A stretch of DNA of 64,000 nucleotides, from the NCBI GenBank assembly GCA_052168355.1, contig JBQLZQ010000009.1, forward strand, positions 9,478-73,477. Direction: 5' to 3'. Origin of the DNA: JBQLZQ01 sp052168355. GTDB taxonomy: Bacteria > Pseudomonadota > Alphaproteobacteria > DSM-16000 > Inquilinaceae. The notes below the pieces were generated by a model. It worked only from the letters and a program-made list of their open reading frames with translations, was not told where the DNA came from and ran no database searches. This document shows, one piece after another, positions 16,569-25,628 of the stretch (positions within the stretch are counted from its first letter, which is position 1; every line of letters starts with the position of its first letter). Made by a program: the position numbers and the translations under genes.

Positions 16569-18158
16569 ATGAACCATGCGTCCTTCTTGCGACCGATCGC
16601 CCTTGGCCTCGGTCTCGCCCTGACCGCCGGCGCGGCATCGGCCCAAACCCTCACCATGGGGGTGCGCGGCGGGCCGGAATCGCTCGACCCCCATTTCTCG
16701 GCCCTCGGCCCGCATGCCGAGGCCGCCAAGCACATCTTCGATACGCTGGTCTGGTCGGGCGACGATCTGCAGATCGAACCGGGGCTTGCCACGTCCTGGA
16801 CGCCGCTGGACGAGGACACTTGGGAATTCAAGCTGCGGGAAGGGGTCACCTTCCACGACGGTTCGACGTTCGACGCGGAGGATGTGAAATTCTCCATCGA
16901 GCGCATCCCGGTGGTGACCGGCCCGACGACGACCACCATCTATGTCCGCCGCGTGGCCGAGGTCGAGATCGTCGATCCTTATACGCTGCACATCCATACC
17001 GACGGCCCGGCGGCCACGCTGCCCTACGACTTCGTACGTCTGTTCATCGTCAGCGCCGAGGCGGCGGCGGACTATTCGACGCCCGAAACGTCGGCCGAGG
17101 GCTTCAACAGCGGCGCCGCCGCCATCGGCACCGGCCCCTACAAGCTGGTCAGTTGGGAACCCAAGGGCGATCTGGTGCTCGAACGCTTCGACGATTACTG
17201 GCGCGGCATGGGCGCCTGGGAGACGGTGATCCGCAAGGAGATCCCCAACGACAGCTCGCGGCTGGCCGCGCTCAAGGCCGGGCAGGTCGACATCGTCAAC
17301 TATGTGTCGTCGGTCGACTATCTGGCGCTTCAGAACGACCCGTCGGTCGATGTCATCATCGGCGACAGCGTCTATGTCATGAACCTTCAGCTCGATCAGC
17401 GCGAGGTCACGCCGATGGTGCGGGCCAAGGACGGGTCGGCCCTGGACGAAAACCCGCTGCGCGATATTCGCGTGCGTCAGGCGATCGATCTGGCCATCGA
17501 CCGCGAGGTGATGGTCGAGATCGTGCTGGAGGGCCTGGGCGTGCCGGCCAACCAGATGATGCCGCCCGGTTTCTTCGGGTCGAACGAGAGCATTCCGATG
17601 CCCGAGCACGACGTCGAGAAAGCCAAGGCCCTGTTGGCCGACGCCGGCTATCCCGACGGGTTCGAGATCGACCTGTACTGCACGAGCGACCGTCTGCCCG
17701 GCGACGGCGCGATCTGCCAAGGCCTGGGCCAGATGTTGACCCAGGCGGGGATCACCACCAACGTCAACGCCATTTCCAGGACGGTGTACTTCCCGGCCCA
17801 GGCGCGGCTTGAATACTCCGTCTTCATGAACGGCTGGGGTACTCTGACGGGCGAGGCATCGTACACCCTGGGCAGCCTTGCCCATTCCAACGACCCGGAC
17901 GTCAAGCTGGGCGCCTTCAACCGGATCGAGTACTACAACGAACGGGTCGACGCGCTGCTGCAGGAGGCGGCGACGGAATTGGACGAGGCCAAGCGCCGCG
18001 CGCTGTACGAGGAGGCGATGGCGCTGACCATGGCCGACAAGGTCTATATCTCACTGGTGCAGCTTCAGACGGTGTGGGCGGCAAGGGCCGGGGCCCTGGA
18101 ATTGTCGCCGCGGTACGACGAGGATACGCTCGCCTTCTTCATCACGCCCAAGGGCTAG
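16569..18158 (+). CDS. ABC transporter periplasmic substrate-binding protein, family 5 (DppA/OppA-like)
   Basis: The 529-residue protein has a clear signal peptide with a cleavage site after ASA (residue 25) and the family 5 solute-binding fold: start TLTMGVRGGPESLDP, signature WEFKLREGVTFHDG and the ends of the fold near residue 515. Family 5 proteins bind dipeptides, oligopeptides, opines or nickel in the periplasm and deliver them to a DppBCDF-type membrane complex, encoded directly downstream. The start has AGGAG upstream. A stem-loop follows the gene, which would keep the binding protein more abundant than the membrane parts. Confidence 0.93.
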   Translation: MNHASFLRPIALGLGLALTAGAASAQTLTMGVRGGPESLDPHFSALGPHAEAAKHIFDTLVWSGDDLQIEPGLATSWTPLDEDTWEFKLREGVTFHDGSTFDAEDVKFSIERIPVVTGPTTTTIYVRRVAEVEIVDPYTLHIHTDGPAATLPYDFVRLFIVSAEAAADYSTPETSAEGFNSGAAAIGTGPYKLVSWEPKGDLVLERFDDYWRGMGAWETVIRKEIPNDSSRLAALKAGQVDIVNYVSSVDYLALQNDPSVDVIIGDSVYVMNLQLDQREVTPMVRAKDGSALDENPLRDIRVRQAIDLAIDREVMVEIVLEGLGVPANQMMPPGFFGSNESIPMPEHDVEKAKALLADAGYPDGFEIDLYCTSDRLPGDGAICQGLGQMLTQAGITTNVNAISRTVYFPAQARLEYSVFMNGWGTLTGEASYTLGSLAHSNDPDVKLGAFNRIEYYNERVDALLQEAATELDEAKRRALYEEAMALTMADKVYISLVQLQTVWAARAGALELSPRYDEDTLAFFITPKG

Positions 18159-18176
18159 GCGCGCGCCATCTCAACG

Positions 18177-18210
18177 GGCCGGGCGGTGAAAGCCGCCCGG
18201 CCTTTCCTTT
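18177..18210 (+). terminator. hairpin with T-rich tail between binding-protein and permease genes
   Basis: A perfect 10-bp stem (GGCCGGGCGG, 18177-18186, with its complement 18193-18202) and a 6-base loop is followed by TTTCCTTT. It lies in the 99-base gap of the importer operon, so it probably acts as a partial terminator or an RNA-stabilising 3' end for the binding-protein message. Confidence 0.75.
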
Positions 18211-18257
18211 GGCCCTGAGAGCCTGTCTCGAAACAGGACATGGTCTGAGGCCGGTGA

Positions 18258-19232
18258 ATGCTCGGTTTCGTCATCCAGCGCCTCCTGCAGGCCGTCGTCG
18301 TCATGGTCGTCATGTCGGTGATCGTGTTCTTCGGCGTCTACGCCATCGGCAACCCGGTCGATATCGTCATCCCGCCCGACGCCACCCAGGAGATCCGGGC
18401 CGAAGCGATCCGGCGTCTGGGCCTCGACCGGCCGCTGTGGGAGCAATACTGGATCTTCGCCACGAACCTGGTCCAGGGCGATTTCGGACGGTCCTTCGTC
18501 TACAACATCCGGGTGCTCGACCTCATCGGCGGGCGGTTTCCCGCCACCCTGGAACTGGTCCTCCTCTCGGTCGTCACGGCGACCGTCGCCGGCGTCGCGC
18601 TGGGGGTCTATGCCGGCTACCGCCCGGACAGCGGCGTCTCCAAGGGCATCATGGTGATCTCGGTGCTCGGCTTTTCGGTCCCGTCCTTCTGGGTCGGCCT
18701 GATCCTGATCCTGACGTTCGCGGTCTCGCTCGGCTGGCTGCCGGCCGGCGGCCGCGGCGAGACGGTGCATCTCCTGGGGACCGAATGGAGTTTCCTGACC
18801 GGCGACGGGCTGGCGCATCTGGTGCTGCCGGCGGTCAATCTGGCGCTGTTCAAGCTGGCGATGATGATCCGCCTGGCCCGCGCCGGTACCCGCGAAATCA
18901 TGCTGACCGACACCATCAAGTTCGCCCGCGCCGCCGGACTCTCGGAATCGGTGATCCTGCGCCGGCACCTGCTCAAGCTCATCTCCATTCCGATCATCAC
19001 CGTCTTCGGGCTTGAGCTGGGGTCGACGCTGGCCTTCGCCGTCGTCACCGAAACGATCTTTTCCTGGCCGGGGGTGGGCAAGCTGATCATCGATTCCATC
19101 GCCGTGCTCGACCGCCCGGTGATGGTCGCCTATCTGATCCTGACGGCCGCCTTGTTCGTGACCATCAATTTCGTCGTCGATCTGGTGTTCGCGCTGATCG
19201 ACCCGCGCATCCGCGCCCGGGCCGCGTCGTGA
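18258..19232 (+). CDS. ABC transporter permease (DppB-like)
   Basis: The 324-residue protein matches the DppB/OppB permeases: N-terminal membrane helix (MLGFVIQRLLQAVVVMVV), a periplasmic segment with RLGLDRPLWEQYW, then a BPD_transp_1 domain with about five more helices (about 95-310) and an EAA-type loop (RAAGLSESVILRRHLLK, near 230). It forms half of the membrane channel of the dipeptide-type importer. The next permease gene starts inside its stop codon (GTGA), so the two are translationally coupled. Confidence 0.93.
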   Translation: MLGFVIQRLLQAVVVMVVMSVIVFFGVYAIGNPVDIVIPPDATQEIRAEAIRRLGLDRPLWEQYWIFATNLVQGDFGRSFVYNIRVLDLIGGRFPATLELVLLSVVTATVAGVALGVYAGYRPDSGVSKGIMVISVLGFSVPSFWVGLILILTFAVSLGWLPAGGRGETVHLLGTEWSFLTGDGLAHLVLPAVNLALFKLAMMIRLARAGTREIMLTDTIKFARAAGLSESVILRRHLLKLISIPIITVFGLELGSTLAFAVVTETIFSWPGVGKLIIDSIAVLDRPVMVAYLILTAALFVTINFVVDLVFALIDPRIRARAAS

Positions 19233-20119
19233 GCGCGCCGCGCCAGCCCGCCACCCCGTTCGGACGGTTCTGGGCCGAGTTCCGCGAGAGCCCCGTGGCC
19301 GTCGGCGCCCTGGTGGTGGTGGTGGTGATCGTTGTTCTCGCCGTGTCCGCGCCGCTGATCGCGCCGCAGGATCCGTACGATCTGGGCGCGCTGTCGCTGC
19401 TGGATTCGCGGCGGCCACCCGGCTTTGTCGGATCGGGCGGCTATACCCATCTGCTGGGCACCGACCCGCAGGGGCGGGACCTTCTGTCGGCCATCTTCTA
19501 CGGTCTTCGGATCTCGCTCCAGGTCGGGCTGGCCGCCGGCGGCGTGGCCCTGACGGTCGGCACGATCCTGGGCATCCTGGCCGCCTATGTCGGCGGCCGC
19601 GTCGAAATGCTGATCATGCGGATCGTCGACCTGCAGCTTTCGTTCCCCGCGATCCTGCTGGCGCTTGTCCTGGTGGCGCTGCTGGGGCAGGGCAAGGCCC
19701 AGCTCATCGGCGCTCTGGTCGCCGCCCAATACGCCTATTTCGCCCGCACCGCCTATGGCGCCGCCACGTCGGAGCGGCGCAAGGATTACATCGAGGCGGC
19801 GGTGGCCACCCCCCTGTCGGGGCGGCGTGTCGTGCTGCGCCACCTGTTGCCCAACTGCATGCCGCCGCTGATCGTGGTGGCCACGGTCCAGATCGCCAGT
19901 TCGATCAGCCTGGAGGCGACGCTCAGCTTTCTCGGCCTCGGTCTGCCGGTGACGGAACCGTCCCTTGGCATGCTCATCGCCAACGGCTTTCCCTACATGA
20001 TGAGCGGGCGCTACTGGATCTCGGTCTATCCGGGCGTGGCCCTGATTATTCTGATCGTGGCCATAAACCTGGTCGGCGACCGGGTCAGGGACCAGTTCAA
20101 CCCCAGGCTCCGTCGATGA
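19229..20119 (+). CDS. ABC transporter permease (DppC-like)
   Basis: The 296-residue protein is the DppC/OppC partner: an N-terminal OppC-N segment with one membrane helix (about 22-48), the loop LLGTDPQGRDLLS, and a transport domain with five helices. The EAA loop is visible near residue 195 (EAAVATPLSGRRVVLRHLLPN). It starts with GTG overlapping the DppB stop and its own stop overlaps the next gene by ATGA. It completes the heterodimeric channel. Confidence 0.93.
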   Translation: MSAPRQPATPFGRFWAEFRESPVAVGALVVVVVIVVLAVSAPLIAPQDPYDLGALSLLDSRRPPGFVGSGGYTHLLGTDPQGRDLLSAIFYGLRISLQVGLAAGGVALTVGTILGILAAYVGGRVEMLIMRIVDLQLSFPAILLALVLVALLGQGKAQLIGALVAAQYAYFARTAYGAATSERRKDYIEAAVATPLSGRRVVLRHLLPNCMPPLIVVATVQIASSISLEATLSFLGLGLPVTEPSLGMLIANGFPYMMSGRYWISVYPGVALIILIVAINLVGDRVRDQFNPRLRR

Positions 20120-21096
20120 CCGAGGTGTTGCGCGTCGAGGGGCTCAAGACCCATTTCTTCACCCGCGCCGGGGTGGTGAAGGCCGTGGACGGCGTCTCCT
20201 TCGGGCTGGAGCGGGGCGAAATCGTGGGCCTGGTCGGCGAAAGCGGGTCGGGCAAGACCGTGACCGGGTTCTCGCTGCTGGGGCTGGTCGACCCGCCGGG
20301 GCGCATCGTCGAGGGCTCCGTCCGCCTCAACGGCGACGAGCTTGTGGGCCTGCCGGACCGGGCCCTGCGCCGGCGCCGGGGGCGCGATATCTCGATGATC
20401 TTCCAGGATCCGATCGCCACCCTCAACCCCCTGCTGACCATCGGCCAGCAGATGCGCCTGGCCATCGAGGCCCATGACACGGTACCGGCCCGGATGGCCG
20501 ATGACCGCGCCGCCGACCTTCTCGACCGAGTGGGCATCCCCTCGGCCCGCGCCCGTCTCAAGGCCTATCCGCACGAATTCTCCGGCGGCATGCGCCAGCG
20601 GGTGGCCATCGCCATCGCGCTTTTGCACCAGCCCGGCGTGGTGGTCGCCGACGAGCCGACGACGGCGCTCGACGTCTCGATCCAGGCCCAGATCCTGACC
20701 CTGATGCGCGAGCTTTGCGCCGAGACCGGCACCGCCATGATCTGGATCAGCCACGACCTTGCCGTCGTCTCCAGCCTGGCGGTCCGGCTGCTGGTGATGT
20801 ATGCGGGCCGGGTCGTGGAGCAGGGCCCGACGGCCGCCGTGCTGCGCGACCCGCGCCACCCCTACACGCAAGGTCTGATCGCCTCGCTGCCGGCGACCGC
20901 CGAACCCGGCCGGCCGCTGCGCCAGATCCCGGGCACGACGCCCTCGCTGCTGTCGCTGCCGTCGGGATGTCCCTTTGCGCCCCGCTGCGACCGGGCCTCC
21001 GCCGCCTGCGGGACAGACCCGGCGCTTCACCGCGAGGGAGACCGGGCCTATGCCTGCTTCCATCCGGTCGGCGTCCCCGAGGAGGCGCGACCGTGA
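20116..21096 (+). CDS. ABC transporter ATP-binding protein (DppD-like)
   Basis: The 326-residue ATPase has Walker A GESGSGKT at 41-48, signature FSGGMRQR, Walker B VVVADEPT, and the C-terminal oligopeptide-transporter extension with the Cys cluster (CPFAPRCDRA...C) found in DppD/OppD proteins, which can hold an Fe-S cluster in some members. It energises the channel from the cytoplasm together with the following ATPase. The start overlaps the permease stop by ATGA. Confidence 0.93.
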   Translation: MTEVLRVEGLKTHFFTRAGVVKAVDGVSFGLERGEIVGLVGESGSGKTVTGFSLLGLVDPPGRIVEGSVRLNGDELVGLPDRALRRRRGRDISMIFQDPIATLNPLLTIGQQMRLAIEAHDTVPARMADDRAADLLDRVGIPSARARLKAYPHEFSGGMRQRVAIAIALLHQPGVVVADEPTTALDVSIQAQILTLMRELCAETGTAMIWISHDLAVVSSLAVRLLVMYAGRVVEQGPTAAVLRDPRHPYTQGLIASLPATAEPGRPLRQIPGTTPSLLSLPSGCPFAPRCDRASAACGTDPALHREGDRAYACFHPVGVPEEARP

Positions 21097-22094
21097 CAGG
21101 CTTTCTGACCGTCGAGAATGTCAGCAAGGCCTTCCAGCCGCGCCTCAGCCTGGGCGAGAGGATCGCCGCGCGCCTGGGGGCCGGGGCCGACACGCGGCCG
21201 CTGCGCGCCGTCGACCGAGTCAGCCTGGCCATCGAGAAGGGGGAGACCCTGGGGCTGGTCGGCGAGTCGGGATGCGGCAAGTCGACCCTGGGGCGGATCA
21301 TCGCCGGGATCATCGGTCCAGACACCGGCCGGACCAGCATCGACGGCGCGCCGGTCATGGTCGACGGCGCCAAGGTGACCACCCGCGTCCAGACGGTGTT
21401 TCAGGATCCGTTCGCCTCGCTGGATCCGCGCATGAAGGTGGGCGAGGCGGTGGCCGAGGGCCCCATCGCCCACGGTCTGGTCGCGCGCGCGGACGCGGTG
21501 CGCTACGTCGCCGACTGGTTCGCCCGCGTCGGCCTGGGTGCGGAGGCGATGCCCCGCTATCCGCACCAGTTCTCCGGCGGCCAGCGCCAACGCATCGCCA
21601 TCGCCCGGGCGCTGGCCATGCAGCCCGATCTCCTGATCTGCGACGAGCCGGTGGCCTCGCTCGACGTTTCGATCCAGGCGCAGATCATCAACCTGTTTCT
21701 CGATCTGCGCCGCGATCTGGGTCTGACCTGCCTGTTCATCAGCCACGATCTTTCGGTCGTGCGCCATGTCAGCGACCGGATGGCGGTGATGTATCTGGGA
21801 CGCATCGTCGAGCTGGGCGAGACCGCCGCCGTCTTCGAGCGCCCGGCGCATCCCTATACGGCGGCGCTGCTGTCGAGCGTGCCGCGGCTGGTGCTGGCGT
21901 CCGACACGCTGGTCGCGTTCGAACCGATCGCCGGCGAGATCCCCTCGGCGCTCAACCCGCCGCCCGGATGCCATTTCGCGCCGCGCTGCCCGCTGGCGGA
22001 AGCGCGATGCACGGCGGAGGCGCCGCCCCTGCGCGAGGTCGCGCCGCGCCGGCTTGCGGCGTGCCACTTCAGCGAACGGCAGCTAAGCGCATGA
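21093..22094 (+). CDS. ABC transporter ATP-binding protein (DppF-like)
   Basis: The 333-residue second ATPase has Walker A GESGCGKS (about 54-61), signature FSGGQRQR, Walker B LLICDEPV, and the Cys-containing C-terminal extension (CHFAPRCPLAEARC). It starts with GTG overlapping the DppD stop (GTGA) and is the last gene of the importer operon. With DppD it forms the ATPase dimer. It converges on the DUF4238 gene 35 bases away. Confidence 0.93.
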   Translation: MTGFLTVENVSKAFQPRLSLGERIAARLGAGADTRPLRAVDRVSLAIEKGETLGLVGESGCGKSTLGRIIAGIIGPDTGRTSIDGAPVMVDGAKVTTRVQTVFQDPFASLDPRMKVGEAVAEGPIAHGLVARADAVRYVADWFARVGLGAEAMPRYPHQFSGGQRQRIAIARALAMQPDLLICDEPVASLDVSIQAQIINLFLDLRRDLGLTCLFISHDLSVVRHVSDRMAVMYLGRIVELGETAAVFERPAHPYTAALLSSVPRLVLASDTLVAFEPIAGEIPSALNPPPGCHFAPRCPLAEARCTAEAPPLREVAPRRLAACHFSERQLSA

Positions 22095-22129
22095 AGGGCC
22101 GTCTGTCATTGAGCCGGCCGTAAGCTGGC

Positions 22130-22978
22130 CTATCGTGCTCGTCGACGATTCTGAATAAATCGTAAACTCTGTGCGTCGACACCGTAGATGTACTTCTGAG
22201 CTTCCCGCACCGTCTTGTCGTTGACCTGCTTTACGAGCGAAGCGAGCGATACGTTAGGCAATCCCTCTGCTAGCTTATGGCCTCGTGTCGCAACGAACAG
22301 TCTATCGGGTGCGATCGGCAGAGCCACACCCAATTGTGGATTATCAAGGTCGCCGAAAAAAAGGGCCGGTCGATCGCCAAGCAATAAGTCGTGCCGCACG
22401 CTGGACACATCGAAAACCCACCACTTTAGTTGCAGCAGCGCATTGCCTACCCGGTCATGGTTCAAGAGGTCATGATAGAATGTCAGCCCGACATTCTCGA
22501 TCAGGCCTGGAAAACGACGCTCCGTCCACTCCTCTAGCGAAGGCGGATCGTCTTCATTCGAGAGTTGCACATATTCATAAGGATTCTGGGCAAGTGAGCG
22601 TCGCAGTTCGGTATCGGACTCAGTGACCAATTTGTGAACAACCGTCGGTTCGCGAATACGCAGCGACATGATGAAACGGACCCAAGCACAACGCTCGTCA
22701 TGCGTAGTGTCACGTAACTGCCGGTTGTAAAGCTTGCCCCGTACGAGAGCAGCGTCGTTGTCGACCTGTTGGAGAACGACCGTTTCAATGTCGTGCTTTT
22801 TCATACCCGCTATTTCATCGCGTGTTAGGGCCAGCATATTGTTCCGATAGCCGGTACTTTTTGGAGCTTTCCTAGTGGTATGAACGCCCGTCGCCGTCAC
22901 ATGATAGACTTGCAGCGCCCCATCGTGCGGCGATGTCCACGGACGTTGCAGAAATTGTGGAACATAGTGATTGCGCAT
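22130..22978 (-). CDS. DUF4238-family protein
   Basis: The 282-residue protein has the DUF4238 signature at its N-terminus: NHYVPQFLQRPW, then a variable strand-rich part and the segment CAWVRFIMSLRIREP in the middle. The function of the family is unknown. It is a soluble protein without signal or membrane segments. Its GC content is visibly lower than its neighbours (AT-rich codons such as AAT, ATA, TTT), and it stands alone between the importer and an MgtE-like gene, so recent transfer is likely. The start at 22978 is set by the conserved MRNHYVPQ opening; an earlier in-frame start at 23047 is less likely. Confidence 0.82.
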   Translation of the reverse strand: MRNHYVPQFLQRPWTSPHDGALQVYHVTATGVHTTRKAPKSTGYRNNMLALTRDEIAGMKKHDIETVVLQQVDNDAALVRGKLYNRQLRDTTHDERCAWVRFIMSLRIREPTVVHKLVTESDTELRRSLAQNPYEYVQLSNEDDPPSLEEWTERRFPGLIENVGLTFYHDLLNHDRVGNALLQLKWWVFDVSSVRHDLLLGDRPALFFGDLDNPQLGVALPIAPDRLFVATRGHKLAEGLPNVSLASLVKQVNDKTVREAQKYIYGVDAQSLRFIQNRRRAR

Positions 22979-23172
22979 CGAAAGTCTTACCGTCAGACAT
23001 AAGACCAAATACGGGCGGGAAAGCTGACGATGCCCGTAACACTCCATATGTAACGTTCAATTCAAACGTCGTGGCGGTCATGTTTGGCGTAGGCATCGGC
23101 GGGGCAGGGCTGAATGGTGTTCGGTCCCATACCCACGTTGGCCCTGGCGTCGTAGACTCCGGCGGGTCCCCC

Positions 23173-24177
23173 TCACAAGATCAGCGCGGTCACCAGGACG
23201 AAGTAAAGAAACAGGCTGCCCACGTCCTGGATGATGGTGCAGATCGGGCCGCTGCCCAGCGCCGGGTCCGATCCCAGGCGCAGGAAGATCCACGGCAGTC
23301 CGAACCCGACCACGGCCGAGAGCATACCGCCGCCCAGGACAGCCAGGCCGACGGCCGCCGACAGCGTGCCGTCGCCAAAGGCGAGAAACACCATGGTCGA
23401 GGAGATCAGGCCCAGCGAGGCGCCGATGGCCATGCCGATGATCAGTTCGCCCGCCATCAGCCGGGTGATGGAGACGTCGTCGGACGACAGGCCGCGGACC
23501 GCCACCGAAACCGCCTGGGCGCCGATGGCGCCGGCGATGTAGACCAGGGCGGGGACGAAAAAGGCGACCCGCACATTGGCCGACAGGGACTCCTCGAAAC
23601 CGGCCATCACCACGGTGATGACCGACGAGGCCAACAGACCGAAGACCAGCCACGGCAGCCGCCGCCGGAAGCGGTCGAACAGCGGCGCGTCCAGCGACAC
23701 CGACGGCCCGTGCCGATGCGGCGCGATGCCGGCGAGCCGCTGCAGGTCTTCCAGATGCTCGGCGCGCAGGATCCGGAACAGGGCTTCGGGCGGCACCGCG
23801 CCGATCAGCCGGTCCCGGTCGTCGACCACCGGCACGGCGATCATGTTGAGCTGCATGGCCAGGAGGGCGATCTGCTCCTGATCGTCGCCGGGTCGGACGG
23901 CCTCGTGCTCCGGCTCCATGATCTCGCCGATCCGCCGGCTGCCGTCGCCAAGCAGGTCGTTGATCCGGACGATGCCCTCCAGCCGGCCCTCGGCATCGGT
24001 CACGAACACCGTGTCGGCGCAGTCGAACGCGTGGCCGCGCAGGGACTGGATGACCGTCTCGACCGCCGTGTCCGCCGTGGCGCGGGGGATGCGGGTGACC
24101 ATATGGGACAGGGCGGTTCCGGCCGGCGCTGCCGGGTCGGGCGAACTATCGTGGGTCACGGCGTTATTGTCCTTCAC
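23173..24177 (-). CDS. MgtE-like divalent cation transporter with CBS pair
   Basis: The 334-residue protein has two CBS domains (about 25-150) and a C-terminal five-helix MgtE channel domain (about 170-334). The N-terminal MgtE_N helical domain found in full-length (about 450 aa) proteins is absent. The membrane signature reads VPALVYIAGAIGAQ where classical MgtE has GNxGxQ, so the Asn is replaced by Ala. The Asp in the last helix (TIIQDVGS) is kept. The start is probably a GTG at 24177 preceded by GAGGTG; Met26 is an alternative. Mg2+ transport is likely but the changed filter leaves ion choice open. Confidence 0.82.
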   Translation of the reverse strand: MKDNNAVTHDSSPDPAAPAGTALSHMVTRIPRATADTAVETVIQSLRGHAFDCADTVFVTDAEGRLEGIVRINDLLGDGSRRIGEIMEPEHEAVRPGDDQEQIALLAMQLNMIAVPVVDDRDRLIGAVPPEALFRILRAEHLEDLQRLAGIAPHRHGPSVSLDAPLFDRFRRRLPWLVFGLLASSVITVVMAGFEESLSANVRVAFFVPALVYIAGAIGAQAVSVAVRGLSSDDVSITRLMAGELIIGMAIGASLGLISSTMVFLAFGDGTLSAAVGLAVLGGGMLSAVVGFGLPWIFLRLGSDPALGSGPICTIIQDVGSLFLYFVLVTALIL

Positions 24178-24290
24178 GTCGACGGCACCTCGGCGTGCCG
24201 CGGGGACCCGACGGATAGCAGCTTTTTTCGGCCTCCGTCACCGCCGATCGAGCAGCTGGCCGATCCGGATCCCGGCCCCGACATCGACGC

Positions 24291-24548
24291 GCTGATGGCG
24301 CAGGGTTCGGGGAGTCGCCGTGGCTCGGCGACCTGACGGTGAGCAGGCGGCATCGCGGGCGTGGCGTCGGCGGGTTCCTGATCGATGCCCTGCGCGAGCG
24401 GGCGGTCGCGTTGGGATGCGAGCGCATCGTGCTGGAACTCTGGACCGAAAACGCGACGGCCCGAGCGTTCCATGAAGTGGCGGGGGCAATCCGGGATACC
24501 GAAGCTGGAGATTTACGCGCTTCCGATCGGCCTGTGGTGACCCGTTGA
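24291..24548 (+). pseudogene. GNAT acetyltransferase, C-terminal fragment
   Basis: The frame reads ESPWLGDLTVSRRHRGRGVG followed by FLIDALRERAVALGCERIVL, the acetyl-CoA binding strand, loop (RGRGVG) and helix of GNAT enzymes, then the NATARAFHEVAG helix, and stops at 24548. The first half of the domain is missing: upstream sequence in this frame shows no GNAT similarity and runs into the start region of the MgtE-like gene. A GTG at 24339 could start a 69-residue peptide, too short for a working enzyme. It is interpreted as a decayed gene. Confidence 0.6.
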
Positions 24549-24615
24549 ACTTCCGAAGCTAGGCATCGTCGGCGTTCCCGACGCTGGCGACCAAGACCGT
24601 GCTGTTGACGGACGG

Positions 24616-25269
24616 TCATGCACCGCGATCGGCTCTCCCATTCAGGGCGGTGCGCCCGCGATGCACGAACACCGCGCACAGTGTGCCGATGATCGCGCAG
24701 GCTATGAGGCCCAAGGCACGCTCGATCAGCCCGTCCACGGAGGTCGGTGCCAGAAGAAAAACCGGCGCGGCCGCGCACCAGAGGACTGCTAGTCCGATCA
24801 GCGTCCACTTCGCCCAACCGTGGTCGCCGCCAAGGCTTGGCGCCATACAAGCCGGCACGATCAGGAACAGGGCGCCAAGCCCGTAGACCAGATAGGCATG
24901 GACGACCACACCTTCGCTGTCGCCGTCGCCATATTCGTTGCGCGCCGCGATGATCACGACCAAAGCCGCAAGGATGGCCAAGGACAGGACGCCGAAGGAC
25001 CAGCCGATGGTGCCGCGATGGGAATGGGACGCAGCCAGAGCCGTCGCCACCAACCCTGCGGCGAAACCGTAGAGCGCGACATCCATGACGATTTCGGAGT
25101 GGCCCGCGGCCAGATCGCTAATCGTATCGGAAACCCAGTTGTAGTCAGAGACGAAGAAGGGGGCGACCAACGTACCGACTAGAAGCACCAGACAGCCGAG
25201 CAGGCCGAGCGATCCAAGCGCAGTCAGGTAATAGGGTTGCTCCTGAGTTGCCGGATGGCGAATCGCCAT
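24616..25269 (-). CDS. DUF998-family membrane protein
   Basis: The 217-residue protein has about six hydrophobic segments and the DUF998 signature near the N-terminus (YNWVSDTISDLAAG, between the first two helices). DUF998 proteins are integral membrane proteins without known function. The ATG at 25269 is chosen; a TTG three codons upstream is the only longer option. The gene stands alone in the patchy accessory region; codon use is somewhat less GC-biased than the core genes. Confidence 0.8.
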   Translation of the reverse strand: MAIRHPATQEQPYYLTALGSLGLLGCLVLLVGTLVAPFFVSDYNWVSDTISDLAAGHSEIVMDVALYGFAAGLVATALAASHSHRGTIGWSFGVLSLAILAALVVIIAARNEYGDGDSEGVVVHAYLVYGLGALFLIVPACMAPSLGGDHGWAKWTLIGLAVLWCAAAPVFLLAPTSVDGLIERALGLIACAIIGTLCAVFVHRGRTALNGRADRGA

Positions 25270-25628
25270 ATGTTCCAACGGCCTATCCTTCCATTGATCT
25301 CGAAATCCGGCTATCGTTCCCGTGTCCAGCGTGCCGATGTCAACGGTGCAGGTCTCGAACCGTTCCGATCAACGTGCTGAGATCTGACCGGGGTGGACGC
25401 ATTGGCGCATCGACGCGAGATCGCGCCCAATGGATGGCGCGTGGCGGGCCGTGCGAGACAAGAATTCGAACTATTCGTTCGCCATAGCCGTACGATAGGA
25501 TAGGACCCCGACACGGCTTACCGCTCGGGTTTGTGAGCAAGCGCGTCAATGCGTCGTGCCGGCAAACTGAAAACGAACCATCCACGGGCTTTTTGCTTGC
25601 GTCCCCCCTGACCACTGGATCCGGGTCG
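25270..25628. other. gene-free spacer with one repeat copy
   Basis: The 359 bases between the DUF998 and hydrolase starts/ends hold no gene that could be supported. The only structure seen is the first copy of an imperfect direct repeat (25442-25496). Frames on both strands are short and without family similarity. Confidence 0.6.
25442..25496 (+). repeat. imperfect direct repeat, copy A
   Basis: This 55-base stretch matches 27228-27282 at 44 of 55 positions in the same orientation; shared blocks include TGGCGGGCC, GCGAGACAA and CGAACTATTC. The two copies bracket the alpha/beta hydrolase gene and a transposase remnant, as expected of old ends of related insertion elements. Confidence 0.6.
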
